Positions 56,066 through 64,000 of a DNA stretch of 64,000 nt are shown one piece after another. How positions within the stretch are numbered: position 1 is the stretch's first letter; the number at the start of each line of letters is the position of its first letter. Below the pieces are notes generated by a model. That model was given only the letters and a program-made list of their open reading frames with translations, did not search any database and had not been told where the DNA came from. The translations under genes and the position numbers were made by a program. Source of the stretch: Fulvivirga lutea (lineage in GTDB: Bacteria > Bacteroidota > Bacteroidia > Cytophagales > Cyclobacteriaceae); contig NZ_CP070608.1 of the NCBI RefSeq assembly GCF_017068455.1, positions 248,001 to 312,000 on the forward strand, in the 5' to 3' direction.

Positions 56066-57589
56066 TTAGTGTTTAAAATGACGCACCCCGGTAAATACCA
56101 TAGCCATGTCATTTTTATCACAAAAATCAATTGAATCTTGGTCTTTAATTGAACCGCCAGGCTGAACTACTGCTGAAATTCCTTCGCCATTTGCAATTTC
56201 TACGCAATCTGGAAAAGGGAAAAATGCATCAGATGCCATTACAGCTCCGTTCAAATCGAAACCGAAAACTTTAGCCTTTTGTATGGCCTGTTTTAAAGCA
56301 TCAACTCTTGATGTTTGCCCTACCCCACTTGAAAACAACTGACCCTCATTAGCTAAAACGATCGTATTTGACTTGGTGTGTTTGGCGATTTTACTTGCAA
56401 AGATTAATGCCTTCATTTCAGACTCTGTTGGCTGCTTTTTTGTAACTGTTTTCAGGTCTTCTAAGGCATCTGTTTTCAAATCCCTGTCCTGCTCAATTAC
56501 ACCGTTTAGTAGGCTCTTAAACTGTTTTTTAGTCGTAAGTGGCGTCTTTTGCTTTAATAGAATTCTATTCTTTTTGCCCTTTAAAAGCTCCAGCGCCTCT
56601 GCATCAAAATCTGGAGCGATTAACACTTCAAAGAACAAATCGTGCATTACCTCTGCCGCTTCTTTATCCACTTTCTTATTAGTAATTAATACACCACCAA
56701 ATGCTGAAATGGTATCGGCAGCAAAGGCCTTTTCATAGGCTTCTTTTACAGAAGATGCTGTTGCAACGCCACATGCATTGGTATGTTTTAATATGGCAAA
56801 GGCCGTTTCATCAAACTCTTCTATCAGGTTTACTGCTGCATCTATATCCACTAAATTGTTGTAAGAAAGCTCCTTCCCATTCAATTGCTCAAGCATATCA
56901 TCCAGCTTGCCGTAGAATGTGCCTTGCTGATGCGGATTTTCACCATACCTCAATTCACTACCATTTCGCACACTTTGCTTAAACACCTGAATGTTTTGTG
57001 TTTCATTAAAGTAATTGAAGATTGCAGAATCATAATGTGAGCTAATATCAAACGCTTTAGCTGCAAATAGTTTTCTATCTTCCAGTTCTGTAGAGCATTT
57101 TTTACTAGCCAAAATTTCTTCTACCTGCGAGTATTGTTCTCGCGAAGAAACGATTAATACATCTTTATAATTTTTAGCTGCAGCTCTTATTAGTGAGATG
57201 CCACCTATATCTATTTTCTCAATTATGTCAGATTCACCAGCGCCTGAAGCAACTGTTTCTTCGAATGGATAAAGATCAACGATTACTAAGTCGATGCTCG
57301 GAATATTATATTCTGATGCAGTTTTAACATCATCTTCTAATTCTCTTCTGTACAAAATTCCTCCAAAGATGGCCGGATGTAACGTTTTAACTCTACCTCC
57401 AAAAATCGATGGATAAGTAGTCATTTCTTCCACGGGAGTTACACTCACACTTAAATCTTCAATGAATTTCTGAGTACCTCCAGTAGAAAAAATCTGCACG
57501 CCATTAGCTGCTAATAGCTTTACAATTGGCTCTAGATTATCCTTATAATAAACTGATATTAATGCAGATTTGATTTTTACTGATGACAT
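56066..57589 (-). CDS. purH: Bifunctional AICAR formyltransferase / IMP cyclohydrolase
   Basis: This 507-residue enzyme performs the last two steps of IMP synthesis. The N-terminal IMP cyclohydrolase (about 1-195) has SALISVYYKDNL, GGTQKFIEDL and TLHPAIFGGIL. The C-terminal AICAR transformylase has SYNNLVDIDAAVNLIEEF, ILKHTNACGVA and, late, SDAFFPFPDCVEIA. It ends VFTGVRHFKH. A 22-bp palindrome lies 6 bp upstream of its ATG. Confidence 0.97.
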   Translation of the reverse strand: MSSVKIKSALISVYYKDNLEPIVKLLAANGVQIFSTGGTQKFIEDLSVSVTPVEEMTTYPSIFGGRVKTLHPAIFGGILYRRELEDDVKTASEYNIPSIDLVIVDLYPFEETVASGAGESDIIEKIDIGGISLIRAAAKNYKDVLIVSSREQYSQVEEILASKKCSTELEDRKLFAAKAFDISSHYDSAIFNYFNETQNIQVFKQSVRNGSELRYGENPHQQGTFYGKLDDMLEQLNGKELSYNNLVDIDAAVNLIEEFDETAFAILKHTNACGVATASSVKEAYEKAFAADTISAFGGVLITNKKVDKEAAEVMHDLFFEVLIAPDFDAEALELLKGKKNRILLKQKTPLTTKKQFKSLLNGVIEQDRDLKTDALEDLKTVTKKQPTESEMKALIFASKIAKHTKSNTIVLANEGQLFSSGVGQTSRVDALKQAIQKAKVFGFDLNGAVMASDAFFPFPDCVEIANGEGISAVVQPGGSIKDQDSIDFCDKNDMAMVFTGVRHFKH

Positions 57590-57595
57590 TATGTA

Positions 57596-57617
57596 GCGGC
57601 TTTAAATTTAAAGCCGC
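57596..57617 (-). promoter_or_regulatory. Perfect 22-bp palindrome in the purN-purH gap
   Basis: GCGGCTTTAAA followed by its exact complement TTTAAAGCCGC, 6 bp before the purH ATG. It has no loop and no T-run. The overlapping TAGCTTTG (57617-57624), which includes the purN stop, fits a -7 element, so the palindrome would be at the start of a purH transcript: an operator or a leader hairpin. Confidence 0.55.
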
Positions 57618-57621
57618 AAAG

Positions 57622-58203
57622 CTAGTAATTTTTGAAAGACTTTTGAATTACAGTCTCAATTACCTTAGGGTAATGTTCGTATTCGAGTGCGTGCACTTTT
57701 TCAGCTATGGTTTCCGGAGTGTCTGATGATGTTAATTGGCATTTTGCCTGAAATATAATGTTGCCTTCATCATACTTCTCATTCACATAATGAATGGTAA
57801 TGCCAGACTCCGTTTCTCCTGCTGCTTTCACCGCTTTATGCACATGATCGCCATACATTCCTTTACCACCAAAGTTAGGCAGTAAGGCAGGGTGGATATT
57901 TAATATTTTGTTTGGATAAGCCTCCACCAAATACCTTGGAACTAACCACATAAAACCGGCTAGAATGATAAAATCAATCTTATTATTGGCCAGAACTTTT
58001 AGTATCTCTTCTGATTTGTAAAATGAATCTCTTGAAAAAATGGCTGTTGGAATATCTAATTTATGGGCTCTTTCCAGCACATAGGCTTTGGAATTATTTG
58101 ATAGAATGAGACTTACCTCTATATCATTTGATTCACTAAAATATTCTGCAATATTCTGTGCATTAGAACCACTTCCGGAAGCAAAAATTGCTAGTCTGAT
58201 CAT
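57622..58203 (-). CDS. purN: Phosphoribosylglycinamide formyltransferase
   Basis: This 193-residue enzyme uses 10-formyl-THF to formylate GAR, the third purine step. It begins with FASGSGSNAQNIAEYF and has NIHPALLPNFGGKGMYGDHV (catalytic Asn and His) and SGITIHYVNEKYDEGNI (catalytic Asp). Its stop TAG lies in a promoter-like element of purH. It follows the prenyltransferase gene by 7 bp. Confidence 0.96.
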   Translation of the reverse strand: MIRLAIFASGSGSNAQNIAEYFSESNDIEVSLILSNNSKAYVLERAHKLDIPTAIFSRDSFYKSEEILKVLANNKIDFIILAGFMWLVPRYLVEAYPNKILNIHPALLPNFGGKGMYGDHVHKAVKAAGETESGITIHYVNEKYDEGNIIFQAKCQLTSSDTPETIAEKVHALEYEHYPKVIETVIQKSFKNY

Positions 58204-58210
58204 TGAAGTA

Positions 58211-59077
58211 TTAATAAAAAAAGGCCATTGAAGTTATGCCTGCCAGCATTACTAATTTACAATAGTTACTAAGGTAATTGAACTCCTTCACCGTATCTGC
58301 TTTACGCAATCTTAAAAATAAGTATGCCAAAGGCCCAATGAGTAACAGTGCCATTGTTAACATAGATGCTCCTATTCTTAGATAGAAAAGAGAGCACAAA
58401 GAGAGCAACAGAGAAACCGAAATTATATAGATGATTAGCTTAGTTTTCCTGGGGCCGTGAACAACTGGTAATGTTCTGCAATCAAAAGTTGAGTCGCCCT
58501 TTAAATCCTCCAAATCTTTTATTATCTCTCTTATTAAGGTCATAAAAAAGGCAAATAGTGCATACCCTAGTATATAGTTATTATTTGGCTCAAAATAAAT
58601 AGCTATAACATAAATGGATAACCCAGTTAATAAAGCAACCACAAGATTGCCTACAAGCACAGTTCTTTTTAGTTGGTTGGAGTAGCTCCATAAAAGTAAT
58701 GCAGAAATAAAGTTAAGTAACCCTATTTTGTAGCCGAGAAGAAAACCCATTGTTATGCCAATAAAATTGAGTGCAGTATGGAGAATCATAGCTACTCTTC
58801 TTTTTAAAATTCTACCTACTACAACACGCTGGGGTTTGTTAATCAAATCAATTTTAACATCATAATAATCATTGATAATGTAGCCCGCTGCGGCAATTAT
58901 TACTGTTGAACCCGACAAAATTGCAAGGTTGAGGCTGGTGATAACTGATGCATTTTCCAGTAAAAAAAAGGCCGTGAAATATTGGGCAAATACAATGATC
59001 ACAAGATTCCAAAACCTGGTTAACTTGATGAATCCTGAAAAGGAAAAATTGACTGGCTTTGAATATTCTATTGACAT
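58211..59077 (-). CDS. UbiA-family prenyltransferase (geranylgeranylglycerol-phosphate geranylgeranyltransferase-like)
   Basis: This 288-residue inner-membrane protein has about eight helices. The first Asp motif is NDYYDVKIDLINKP (about 70-83) and the second DLEDLKGD (about 190). These place it in the UbiA family with Mg-prenyl diphosphate binding. Bacteroidota members near GGGP synthase exist, but the acceptor is unknown here. The ATG at 59077 is chosen over a TTG one codon upstream. A 13-bp hairpin abuts this ATG. Confidence 0.85.
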   Translation of the reverse strand: MSIEYSKPVNFSFSGFIKLTRFWNLVIIVFAQYFTAFFLLENASVITSLNLAILSGSTVIIAAAGYIINDYYDVKIDLINKPQRVVVGRILKRRVAMILHTALNFIGITMGFLLGYKIGLLNFISALLLWSYSNQLKRTVLVGNLVVALLTGLSIYVIAIYFEPNNNYILGYALFAFFMTLIREIIKDLEDLKGDSTFDCRTLPVVHGPRKTKLIIYIISVSLLLSLCSLFYLRIGASMLTMALLLIGPLAYLFLRLRKADTVKEFNYLSNYCKLVMLAGITSMAFFY

Positions 59078-59109
59078 CAAGGGTTAATTTATTTCAAAAT
59101 TAACCCTTG
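59078..59109 (-). promoter_or_regulatory. 13-bp hairpin directly abutting the prenyltransferase start codon
   Basis: CAAGGGTTAATTT (59078-59090) pairs perfectly with AAATTAACCCTTG (59097-59109) across a 6-base loop. On the minus strand it begins 15 bp past the TonB receptor stop and ends at the ATG of the next gene. There is no T-run, so terminator function is doubtful. Confidence 0.7.
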
Positions 59110-59124
59110 AGTTTGGTATTACCA

Positions 59125-61569
59125 CTATAATCTTAAAGTAACACTAGCCAAAAAATTTCTAGTAGCTTGTGGGTAGAGATAATTCTCCCGAATTTCTGAT
59201 CCAGGCCCTGCAAAGTATCCAAAAGTATAGCCGTTGGAAGAATATAGTTCGTCAAACACATTATTTATCAATACTGAGAAAGTCAGTTCCTTAAAATGAT
59301 TTGATAAAACCGTATAAGACAGCCTTAGGTCGTTCACAAAATAGGCATCCAGCTTTCTATTCGGGTTACTCGTATTGTCCAAAAATTGTTCACCAACATA
59401 TTTTGAAAGAAGAGTAATCTCCCCATTATTCACAGGAGTAAATTTAAGTTGTGACCCGGCAATAACATTGGGAGAAAATGCGATATCGGTGTCAGAATAA
59501 TTATTGGTAATGATGTTAAACTCATCAAAATTCTGGCCGTAATCATAGAGTACTTCGTTAAACTCCTCTATTTTATTTCTGCTCAGAGTGAGGTTAGCTT
59601 GCCAATTCCAGCGCCTTGATAATTGTGCGCCCCCTACTAATTCTATACCCGCTCTATAGCTATTTTCAACATTTGTTCTAACAGAAGCTCCAACATCATT
59701 TAACTCACCAGTCAAAATCAATTGATCTTGATAGTCCATGTAATAACCATTAATTCCTATCTGCATTTTGGAATTCACGAATTTATAGCCTAATTCCAAG
59801 TTGTTTAGTCGTTCACTTTTAGGTGTAGTAGGTGAATCAATGAAATCATTTCTAACGGGCTCTCTGTTGGCCACGGCAAACGAGGAATAAAACGAATGGT
59901 TGTCGCTCATTTGATAAAAGACACCAAACTTAGGATTGAAAAAGTTGAATTCTTCATTCACATCAATTTCAACAAGATCATTGTCTGTGCCATTGGTCTC
60001 ATACCCAATAAATCTGTACTGTATATCTACATACGCAGAAAGTCTGTCATTGAGGTTGTAGTTCAACTTAACGAAAGAGTTAAAATCATCTTTCACTCCA
60101 ACATTATCATAATACCTGTCTTCAATTTGAAAATTAGTGGCTAGTTGTGCCCAAATTAATTCTCCAAAATGGTCACCATCATATCTGTTAGCTGCCCCGC
60201 CTACCGTTAGATCAAACTTATCATTGGTATAGTTTACTGAATAGGTAAAGCCATAAAAATCATTATCCAGCCACCTACGTCTAATAATATCTGACGATTC
60301 GATAAGCGTGTCTCCCAAGGCAACGGGTTCTAAACCATAGTCTTCAAAATCATCCTCGTAACGATATTGCTCAAAAAAACCTCTTCCATAAGTGTAATGC
60401 GCAGAAATATTGGCAACCAGGTTAGGCGTTAATTCTTGGGAAACATGCAGCTGATAATGGTCTTGTTTGTAATCATCTACCTGATTATCATAGAGATACC
60501 AGTTGAATGTACGACCAGAATTTTTAATATTCTCAGCTTGCAATTCATTGAGCCCATTATTAATAATTACGGCCTCTATTCCCTCAGTATCATTTTCTAA
60601 TACAGCCTCTGGAGTACCGTACCACGACTGATAGGTTCGCTCTGCTCCGCCAAACATAATGGCCTTTACCATGGTCTTGTCCTTGTAAAATCCTCCAGCA
60701 AAGTAATAAGATTGCAAATCAGAAGAAGCACGATCGATATAGCCATCGGATTCTATTTTTGAAAGCCTGCCATCGATAGTCCAGTATTTGTTGAAAAGGC
60801 CTGTGCCAAATCCCAAAGTATGCCTTCTGGTATTAAATGACCCAAACGAATTTACTATGTCTGCATAAGGCTCAGACTTTCTGGCATTGGTTTGAATATT
60901 TACAGTACCTCCGAATGCACCAGCACCGTTGGTTGAAGTACCAACACCTCGTTGAATCTGGATATTGTTAGTAGATGAAGCTAAGTCAGGAGTATTCACC
61001 CAGAATACACCTTGAGATTCACTGTCATTAAGAGGAATTCCATTGATAGTAACATTTATTCTGGTAGCATCGGAACCTCTTATTCGTAACCCCGTGTAAC
61101 CGATTCCTGCTCCGGCATCGGAAGTCGTTACAAGTGAAGGCGTGAAATTGAGTATGAAGGGTAAATCCTGTCCAAGGTTCAAGCTTTCAATACTTTCTTT
61201 ATCTACAGAAGTATATGTCATGGGAGTATCTTCAGAAGCCCTGGTGGATGACACTACCACCTCATCAGTAAGAAATGCCTCTGATTCCAATTTAATGCTA
61301 AGTTGCTTTGTATCTGGAATACGTATAGACTTCTCAATACCTGAATAACCAACATAGGATACCCTTAAAGGATAAAAGCCTTTGGGCAAATCTGTAAAAG
61401 TAAATTCGCCATTTAAGTTGGAAGCGCCAATGATATCTCCCAACACCAGAGTTGCATTTGGTAATGGATCATCAGTTGAATCATCTAGCACTTTAATTGT
61501 TAGGTCGTATTGACCATAGCTCAATGTAATGGTGCATAACACCATAAATGAAGAGATTAAAATTCTCAT
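59125..61569 (-). CDS. TonB-dependent outer-membrane receptor, TPP-riboswitch-controlled
   Basis: This protein has 814 residues. The signal peptide (about 1-19) is followed by a CarboxypepD_reg-like beta domain (about 22-105, KVLDDSTDDPLPNATLVLG), a plug (about 110-225, GLRIRGSDATRINVTINGIP) and a 22-strand-type barrel to the end (LASVTLRL). Such receptors import large or scarce nutrients with TonB energy. The leader carries a TPP riboswitch, which predicts thiamine or a thiamine precursor as cargo. That is an inference from regulation, not from the barrel. Confidence 0.93.
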   Translation of the reverse strand: MRILISSFMVLCTITLSYGQYDLTIKVLDDSTDDPLPNATLVLGDIIGASNLNGEFTFTDLPKGFYPLRVSYVGYSGIEKSIRIPDTKQLSIKLESEAFLTDEVVVSSTRASEDTPMTYTSVDKESIESLNLGQDLPFILNFTPSLVTTSDAGAGIGYTGLRIRGSDATRINVTINGIPLNDSESQGVFWVNTPDLASSTNNIQIQRGVGTSTNGAGAFGGTVNIQTNARKSEPYADIVNSFGSFNTRRHTLGFGTGLFNKYWTIDGRLSKIESDGYIDRASSDLQSYYFAGGFYKDKTMVKAIMFGGAERTYQSWYGTPEAVLENDTEGIEAVIINNGLNELQAENIKNSGRTFNWYLYDNQVDDYKQDHYQLHVSQELTPNLVANISAHYTYGRGFFEQYRYEDDFEDYGLEPVALGDTLIESSDIIRRRWLDNDFYGFTYSVNYTNDKFDLTVGGAANRYDGDHFGELIWAQLATNFQIEDRYYDNVGVKDDFNSFVKLNYNLNDRLSAYVDIQYRFIGYETNGTDNDLVEIDVNEEFNFFNPKFGVFYQMSDNHSFYSSFAVANREPVRNDFIDSPTTPKSERLNNLELGYKFVNSKMQIGINGYYMDYQDQLILTGELNDVGASVRTNVENSYRAGIELVGGAQLSRRWNWQANLTLSRNKIEEFNEVLYDYGQNFDEFNIITNNYSDTDIAFSPNVIAGSQLKFTPVNNGEITLLSKYVGEQFLDNTSNPNRKLDAYFVNDLRLSYTVLSNHFKELTFSVLINNVFDELYSSNGYTFGYFAGPGSEIRENYLYPQATRNFLASVTLRL

Positions 61570-61596
61570 TTTAAAAATTATTAAAAGTTAAACAAC

Positions 61597-61619
61597 TAAG
61601 GGAGAGGGGAATTCCCTTA
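61597..61619 (-). promoter_or_regulatory. Candidate expression-platform hairpin of the TPP riboswitch
   Basis: TAAGGGA (61597-61603) pairs with TCCCTTA (61613-61619) across a 9-base loop, between the aptamer and the receptor ATG at 61569. On the minus strand it is followed by GTTGTTTAACTTTT, a weak T-run. Control by termination or by sequestration is possible. Confidence 0.45.
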
Positions 61620-61632
61620 AACAATTTAACAT

Positions 61633-61723
61633 ACCTCCCTACGCCAGCATTACCTGGATCAGGTTCAGTTCCGTTGAATCATAGGAACTATGGGTATAAT
61701 CTCAGCCCTTACAGGCACCCCTT
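61633..61723 (-). ncRNA. TPP (thiamine pyrophosphate) riboswitch aptamer
   Basis: Read on the minus strand the element shows GGGGTGCC, GGCTGAGA, TACCC, GAACTGAACCTGATCCAGGT and CAGCGTAGGGAGG in the order of the THI-box. The core strings CTGAGA, ACCTGATC and GCGTAGGGA match the conserved TPP aptamer. It lies in the leader of the TonB receptor gene. TPP binding should lower expression of that gene when thiamine is plentiful. Confidence 0.95.
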
Positions 61724-61730
61724 GATGGTG

Positions 61731-61738
61731 CAAAGGTA
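61731..61738 (-). promoter_or_regulatory. Probable promoter of the riboswitch-receptor transcript (-7 TACCTTTG)
   Basis: TACCTTTG on the minus strand matches TAnnTTTG and sits 8 bp before the riboswitch, so transcription would begin at its first bases. The -33 position reads TGGG, a partial match. Confidence 0.6.
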
Positions 61739-61839
61739 GACGAATAATGATAGATACCCCATGGTAAAGGGATTATTTCTAACGATGCGACAGGTAGGTT
61801 GCCTTAAAATTTTATATTTGGAGGTATTAATATTTTACT

Positions 61840-62334
61840 ATGTACAAAGCGAGCATTTCTGATAAGAATTACGAGGTAGATATTACCAAGGATAAGATTA
61901 TCGTAGACGATCAATCATTTGAATGGGATATTGCAAAAATTGATCAACGTCTGTTTCACATTATTAAAGACGATACGGCTTACCGGGCCGAAATACTTTC
62001 AGTTGATAAAAAAGAGAAAGTTGTTTTAATAAAGCTAAACGGAAAAAAAATTGAAGTTGCATTACAGGATAAATTAGATCTCCTGCTAGAAAAACTTGGC
62101 TTAGATAATTTGGCCGATGCACAGATTAACGAGATAAAAGCACCTATGCCTGGCCTGATCCTAGAAATAGATGTGAAAGAAGGTGATGAAGTTAAGAAAG
62201 GTGATTCCATTATGATTTTGGAAGCCATGAAGATGGAAAACGTATTAAAATCACCGGGAGACGGAGTTATTAAGGCAATTAAAGTAGCTAAAGGTGACAG
62301 CGTAGAAAAAAATCAGGTACTTGTTCAGTTTTGA
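61840..62334 (+). CDS. Biotinyl (acetyl/propionyl-CoA carboxylase biotin carrier) protein
   Basis: This protein has 164 residues. The C-terminal biotinyl domain (about 95-164) carries EAMKMENVLKSP, in which the lysine is biotinylated, and MPGLILEIDVKEGDEVKKGD. The N-terminal ~90 residues are a small beta domain typical of stand-alone Bacteroidota carriers. No biotin carboxylase is adjacent. It may serve the carboxyltransferase encoded at 24030; the two are far apart in the window. Confidence 0.9.
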   Translation: MYKASISDKNYEVDITKDKIIVDDQSFEWDIAKIDQRLFHIIKDDTAYRAEILSVDKKEKVVLIKLNGKKIEVALQDKLDLLLEKLGLDNLADAQINEIKAPMPGLILEIDVKEGDEVKKGDSIMILEAMKMENVLKSPGDGVIKAIKVAKGDSVEKNQVLVQF

Positions 62335-62391
62335 TCATCAAGTTTGAATGAAGCATACTATATTTGCTAAATTTTAATACATCATCAATAC

Positions 62392-63096
62392 ATGAAATAT
62401 AAACGAATATTACTCAAACTCAGTGGCGAATCTTTAATGGGCGAAGGCCAATATGGAATAGACCCAAAGCGATTGAATCAATACGCTGAAGAAATTAAGG
62501 CAGTGCAGGACCAGGGAGTTGAAGTAGCTATAGTAATTGGTGGTGGTAATATTTACAGAGGTGTGCAAGCTGAAGCATCAGGCATTGAAAGAGTACAGGG
62601 CGACTATATGGGCATGCTAGCCACCGTAATAAACGGCATGGCATTGCAAAGTGCTTTAGAATCTGCAGGAATGTATACACGATTGATGTCGGGCATTAAA
62701 ATGGAGCAAGTGTGTGAGCCATTTATAAGAAGAAGAGCCATCAGGCATTTAGAAAAAGGACGTATTGTAATTTTTGGAGCGGGCATTGGTAATCCATATT
62801 TCACAACAGACTCAACTGCTAGTTTACGAGCTATCGAAATTCAGGCAGATGTGGTTTTAAAAGGAACTAGGGTAGATGGTGTTTATACGGCAGACCCTGA
62901 AAAGGATCCTACTGCAACCAGATATTCAGAATTATCCTTCCAGGAGGCATATGAAAAAAACTTAAATATTATGGACATGACAGCTTTTACGTTATGTCAG
63001 GAGAATAATTTGCCGATTATAGTATTTGATATGAACAAGCCAGGCAACCTTATGCATATTTTAGAAGGTGAGAGTGCTGGCACATTAATAAATTAA
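62392..63096 (+). CDS. pyrH: UMP kinase
   Basis: This 234-residue amino-acid-kinase-fold enzyme makes UDP. It has [20 protein letters not shown] at the N-terminus, IGGGNIYRG and the nucleotide loop [20 protein letters not shown]. It precedes frr by 23 bp, the common pyrH-frr pair. Confidence 0.97.
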   Translation: MKYKRILLKLSGESLMGEGQYGIDPKRLNQYAEEIKAVQDQGVEVAIVIGGGNIYRGVQAEASGIERVQGDYMGMLATVINGMALQSALESAGMYTRLMSGIKMEQVCEPFIRRRAIRHLEKGRIVIFGAGIGNPYFTTDSTASLRAIEIQADVVLKGTRVDGVYTADPEKDPTATRYSELSFQEAYEKNLNIMDMTAFTLCQENNLPIIVFDMNKPGNLMHILEGESAGTLIN

Positions 63097-63119
63097 CCTA
63101 ATAAACCCGTTTATAAACT

Positions 63120-63680
63120 ATGGAAGAAATTAAAATGTACCTTGACGAGTGTAAGGAAATGATGAATAAGGCCATTAAACACCTCACAAACGAATTAGGT
63201 AAAATTAGAGCAGGTAAAGCAAGCCCTGCCATGATCGATAGTGTAATGGTAGAATATTACGGAACACCAACACCAATAAATCAGGTAGCATCGGTTACAG
63301 CTCCTGACGCAAGAACACTATTTATTAAACCATGGGAAAAGAGTGTAATTCCGGAAATTGAAAAAGGTATAATCAACAGTAACCTTGGACTGAATCCTCA
63401 GAATGATGGTGAACAGATTATCATCAATATCCCTCAATTAACCGAAGAAAGAAGAACTGGATTGGTTAAACAAGCAAAAGCAGAAGGAGAGCAAGCCAAA
63501 GTGAGTATCAGAAACTCACGAAAAGAAATTAATGATGAACTTAAAAAGCTTCAGAAAGAAGGTGCCTCTGAAGATGAAATTAAACGTGCGGAAGATAATG
63601 TGCAGTCGCTAACCGATGAATTTACTAAAAAGGTAGACGACATTCTTGACAAAAAAGAAGCAGAAATTATGCACGTATAA
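63120..63680 (+). CDS. frr: Ribosome-recycling factor
   Basis: This 186-residue tRNA-shaped protein splits post-termination ribosomes with EF-G. It has HLTNELGKIRAGKASPAMID, the hinge to ALFIKPWEKS-like TLFIKPWEKSVIPEIEKGII and the C-terminal helix with IRNSRKEINDELKKL. It is standard in length and sits directly after pyrH. Confidence 0.97.
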   Translation: MEEIKMYLDECKEMMNKAIKHLTNELGKIRAGKASPAMIDSVMVEYYGTPTPINQVASVTAPDARTLFIKPWEKSVIPEIEKGIINSNLGLNPQNDGEQIIINIPQLTEERRTGLVKQAKAEGEQAKVSIRNSRKEINDELKKLQKEGASEDEIKRAEDNVQSLTDEFTKKVDDILDKKEAEIMHV

Positions 63681-63682
63681 GC

Positions 63683-63922
63683 ATGACGTTTATAGACTGG
63701 GTAGGCGCTTTTGGAGTATTTTTAATTTTATTGGCCTACTTATTACATTCTTTAAACCGAATCCATTCAGATGGTTCGGTTTATTTATTTTTAAATCTTT
63801 TTGGGGCAGGCCTCGCATGCGTAGCGTCAATCATGCTAAACTACTGGCCTTTTATAATTCTTGAATCAGCATGGGTGCTGGTTTCAATTTATAATTTAGT
63901 TAAAACATTTCGTCAAGGTTAG
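63683..63922 (+). CDS. Small membrane protein of the CBU_0592 type
   Basis: This 79-residue protein has three hydrophobic segments (about 4-24, 33-52 and 54-70: WVGAFGVFLILLAYLLHSL, VYLFLNLFGAGLACVASIML, WPFIILESAWVLVSIYNL). The conserved string SDGSVYLFLNLFGAG and ESAW match small hypothetical membrane proteins of this kind. No function is known. It starts 2 bp after frr and overlaps the convergent end of the last gene by 23 bp. Confidence 0.75.
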   Translation: MTFIDWVGAFGVFLILLAYLLHSLNRIHSDGSVYLFLNLFGAGLACVASIMLNYWPFIILESAWVLVSIYNLVKTFRQG

Positions 63923-64000
63923 CGGCAATTCCTATTCGTACTTCAAAGTTTTGATACTCTCCATCAATCCAATTTGTTACAGCCTCAACTCTCAAAAATC
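63900..64000 (-). CDS. Unknown protein, C-terminal end (partial)
   Basis: Read on the minus strand, one frame is open from the window edge to a TAA at 63902-63900 and ends RIGIAANLDEMF. About 32 residues are visible, starting RVEAVTNWIDGEYQNFEV. I do not recognise the family. Its last 23 bases overlap the end of the small membrane protein gene, as do several other convergent pairs here. Confidence 0.45.
   Translation of the reverse strand, partial: FLRVEAVTNWIDGEYQNFEVRIGIAANLDEMF

Overview
The window comes from the chromosome of a Bacteroidota bacterium, most likely a marine or soil member of the Cytophagales; the phylum is secure and the order is a guess. The evidence is AT-rich DNA, promoters of the form TTTG-N19-TAnnTTTG, type IX secretion (T9SS) genes (a PorZ-like protein, a PorP/SprF-like protein, a giant surface protein with a type B C-terminal signal), a Bacteroidota-style rplQ-carA-eno order, and a TonB-dependent receptor with a CarboxypepD_reg-like N-terminus. 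Nearly all of it is intact chromosomal housekeeping DNA. I see no insertion sequence, prophage, CRISPR array, tRNA or rRNA, and no gene-free stretch longer than about 270 bases.

Layout. 1-2045: the end of an LptD-like gene, then lysS. 2233-10335: a plus-strand operon for a 1663-residue repeat protein with two tandem arrays (7 x ~108 and 5 x 83 residues), a PorP/SprF protein and an OmpA/PorE-like protein; the first array carries a perfect 654-bp tandem duplication. 10324-17036: proline dehydrogenase, the aromatic operon pheA-DAHP synthase-aroB, a small YtxH-like protein, aroA and a BtuF-like protein without signal peptide. 17074-22836: a signalling island with a PAS histidine kinase, two YfiR-like (DUF4154) paralogs and a PAS/GAF sigma-54 activator between the paralogs. 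22954-28548: M42 peptidase, acyl-CoA carboxylase beta subunit, Ppx/GppA, an Ldh-family dehydrogenase, a small outer-membrane barrel and an FtsB/DivIC protein. 28655-31039: eno and carA. 31119-45476: the minus-strand ribosomal superoperon from rplC to rplQ, including secY, map, infA, rpoA and the short genes rpmJ and rpmD. 45666-50521: recO, porZ, tdk, a ferredoxin and an unknown protein. 50518-55981: the rod-shape operon mreB-mreC-mreD-mrdA-rodA. 56066-61723: purH, purN, a UbiA-type prenyltransferase and a TonB-dependent receptor under a TPP riboswitch. 61840-64000: a biotinyl carrier protein, pyrH, frr, a small membrane protein and the end of an unknown gene.

The most interesting signal is between 18779 and 22198. 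Directly downstream of the sigma-54 activator gene lie two tandem dyads (CACGATATTTCGTG, 19 bp apart). About 90 bp further along is a near-consensus sigma-54 promoter, then the first YfiR-like gene and the histidine kinase. This looks like an enhancer, promoter and target gene encoded next to their own activator. Other notable items are the TPP riboswitch on the TonB receptor (predicting a thiamine-related importer), the fresh duplication in the adhesin, a thymidine kinase that has lost its usual zinc cysteines, and strong hairpins abutting the starts of the prenyltransferase and purH genes.
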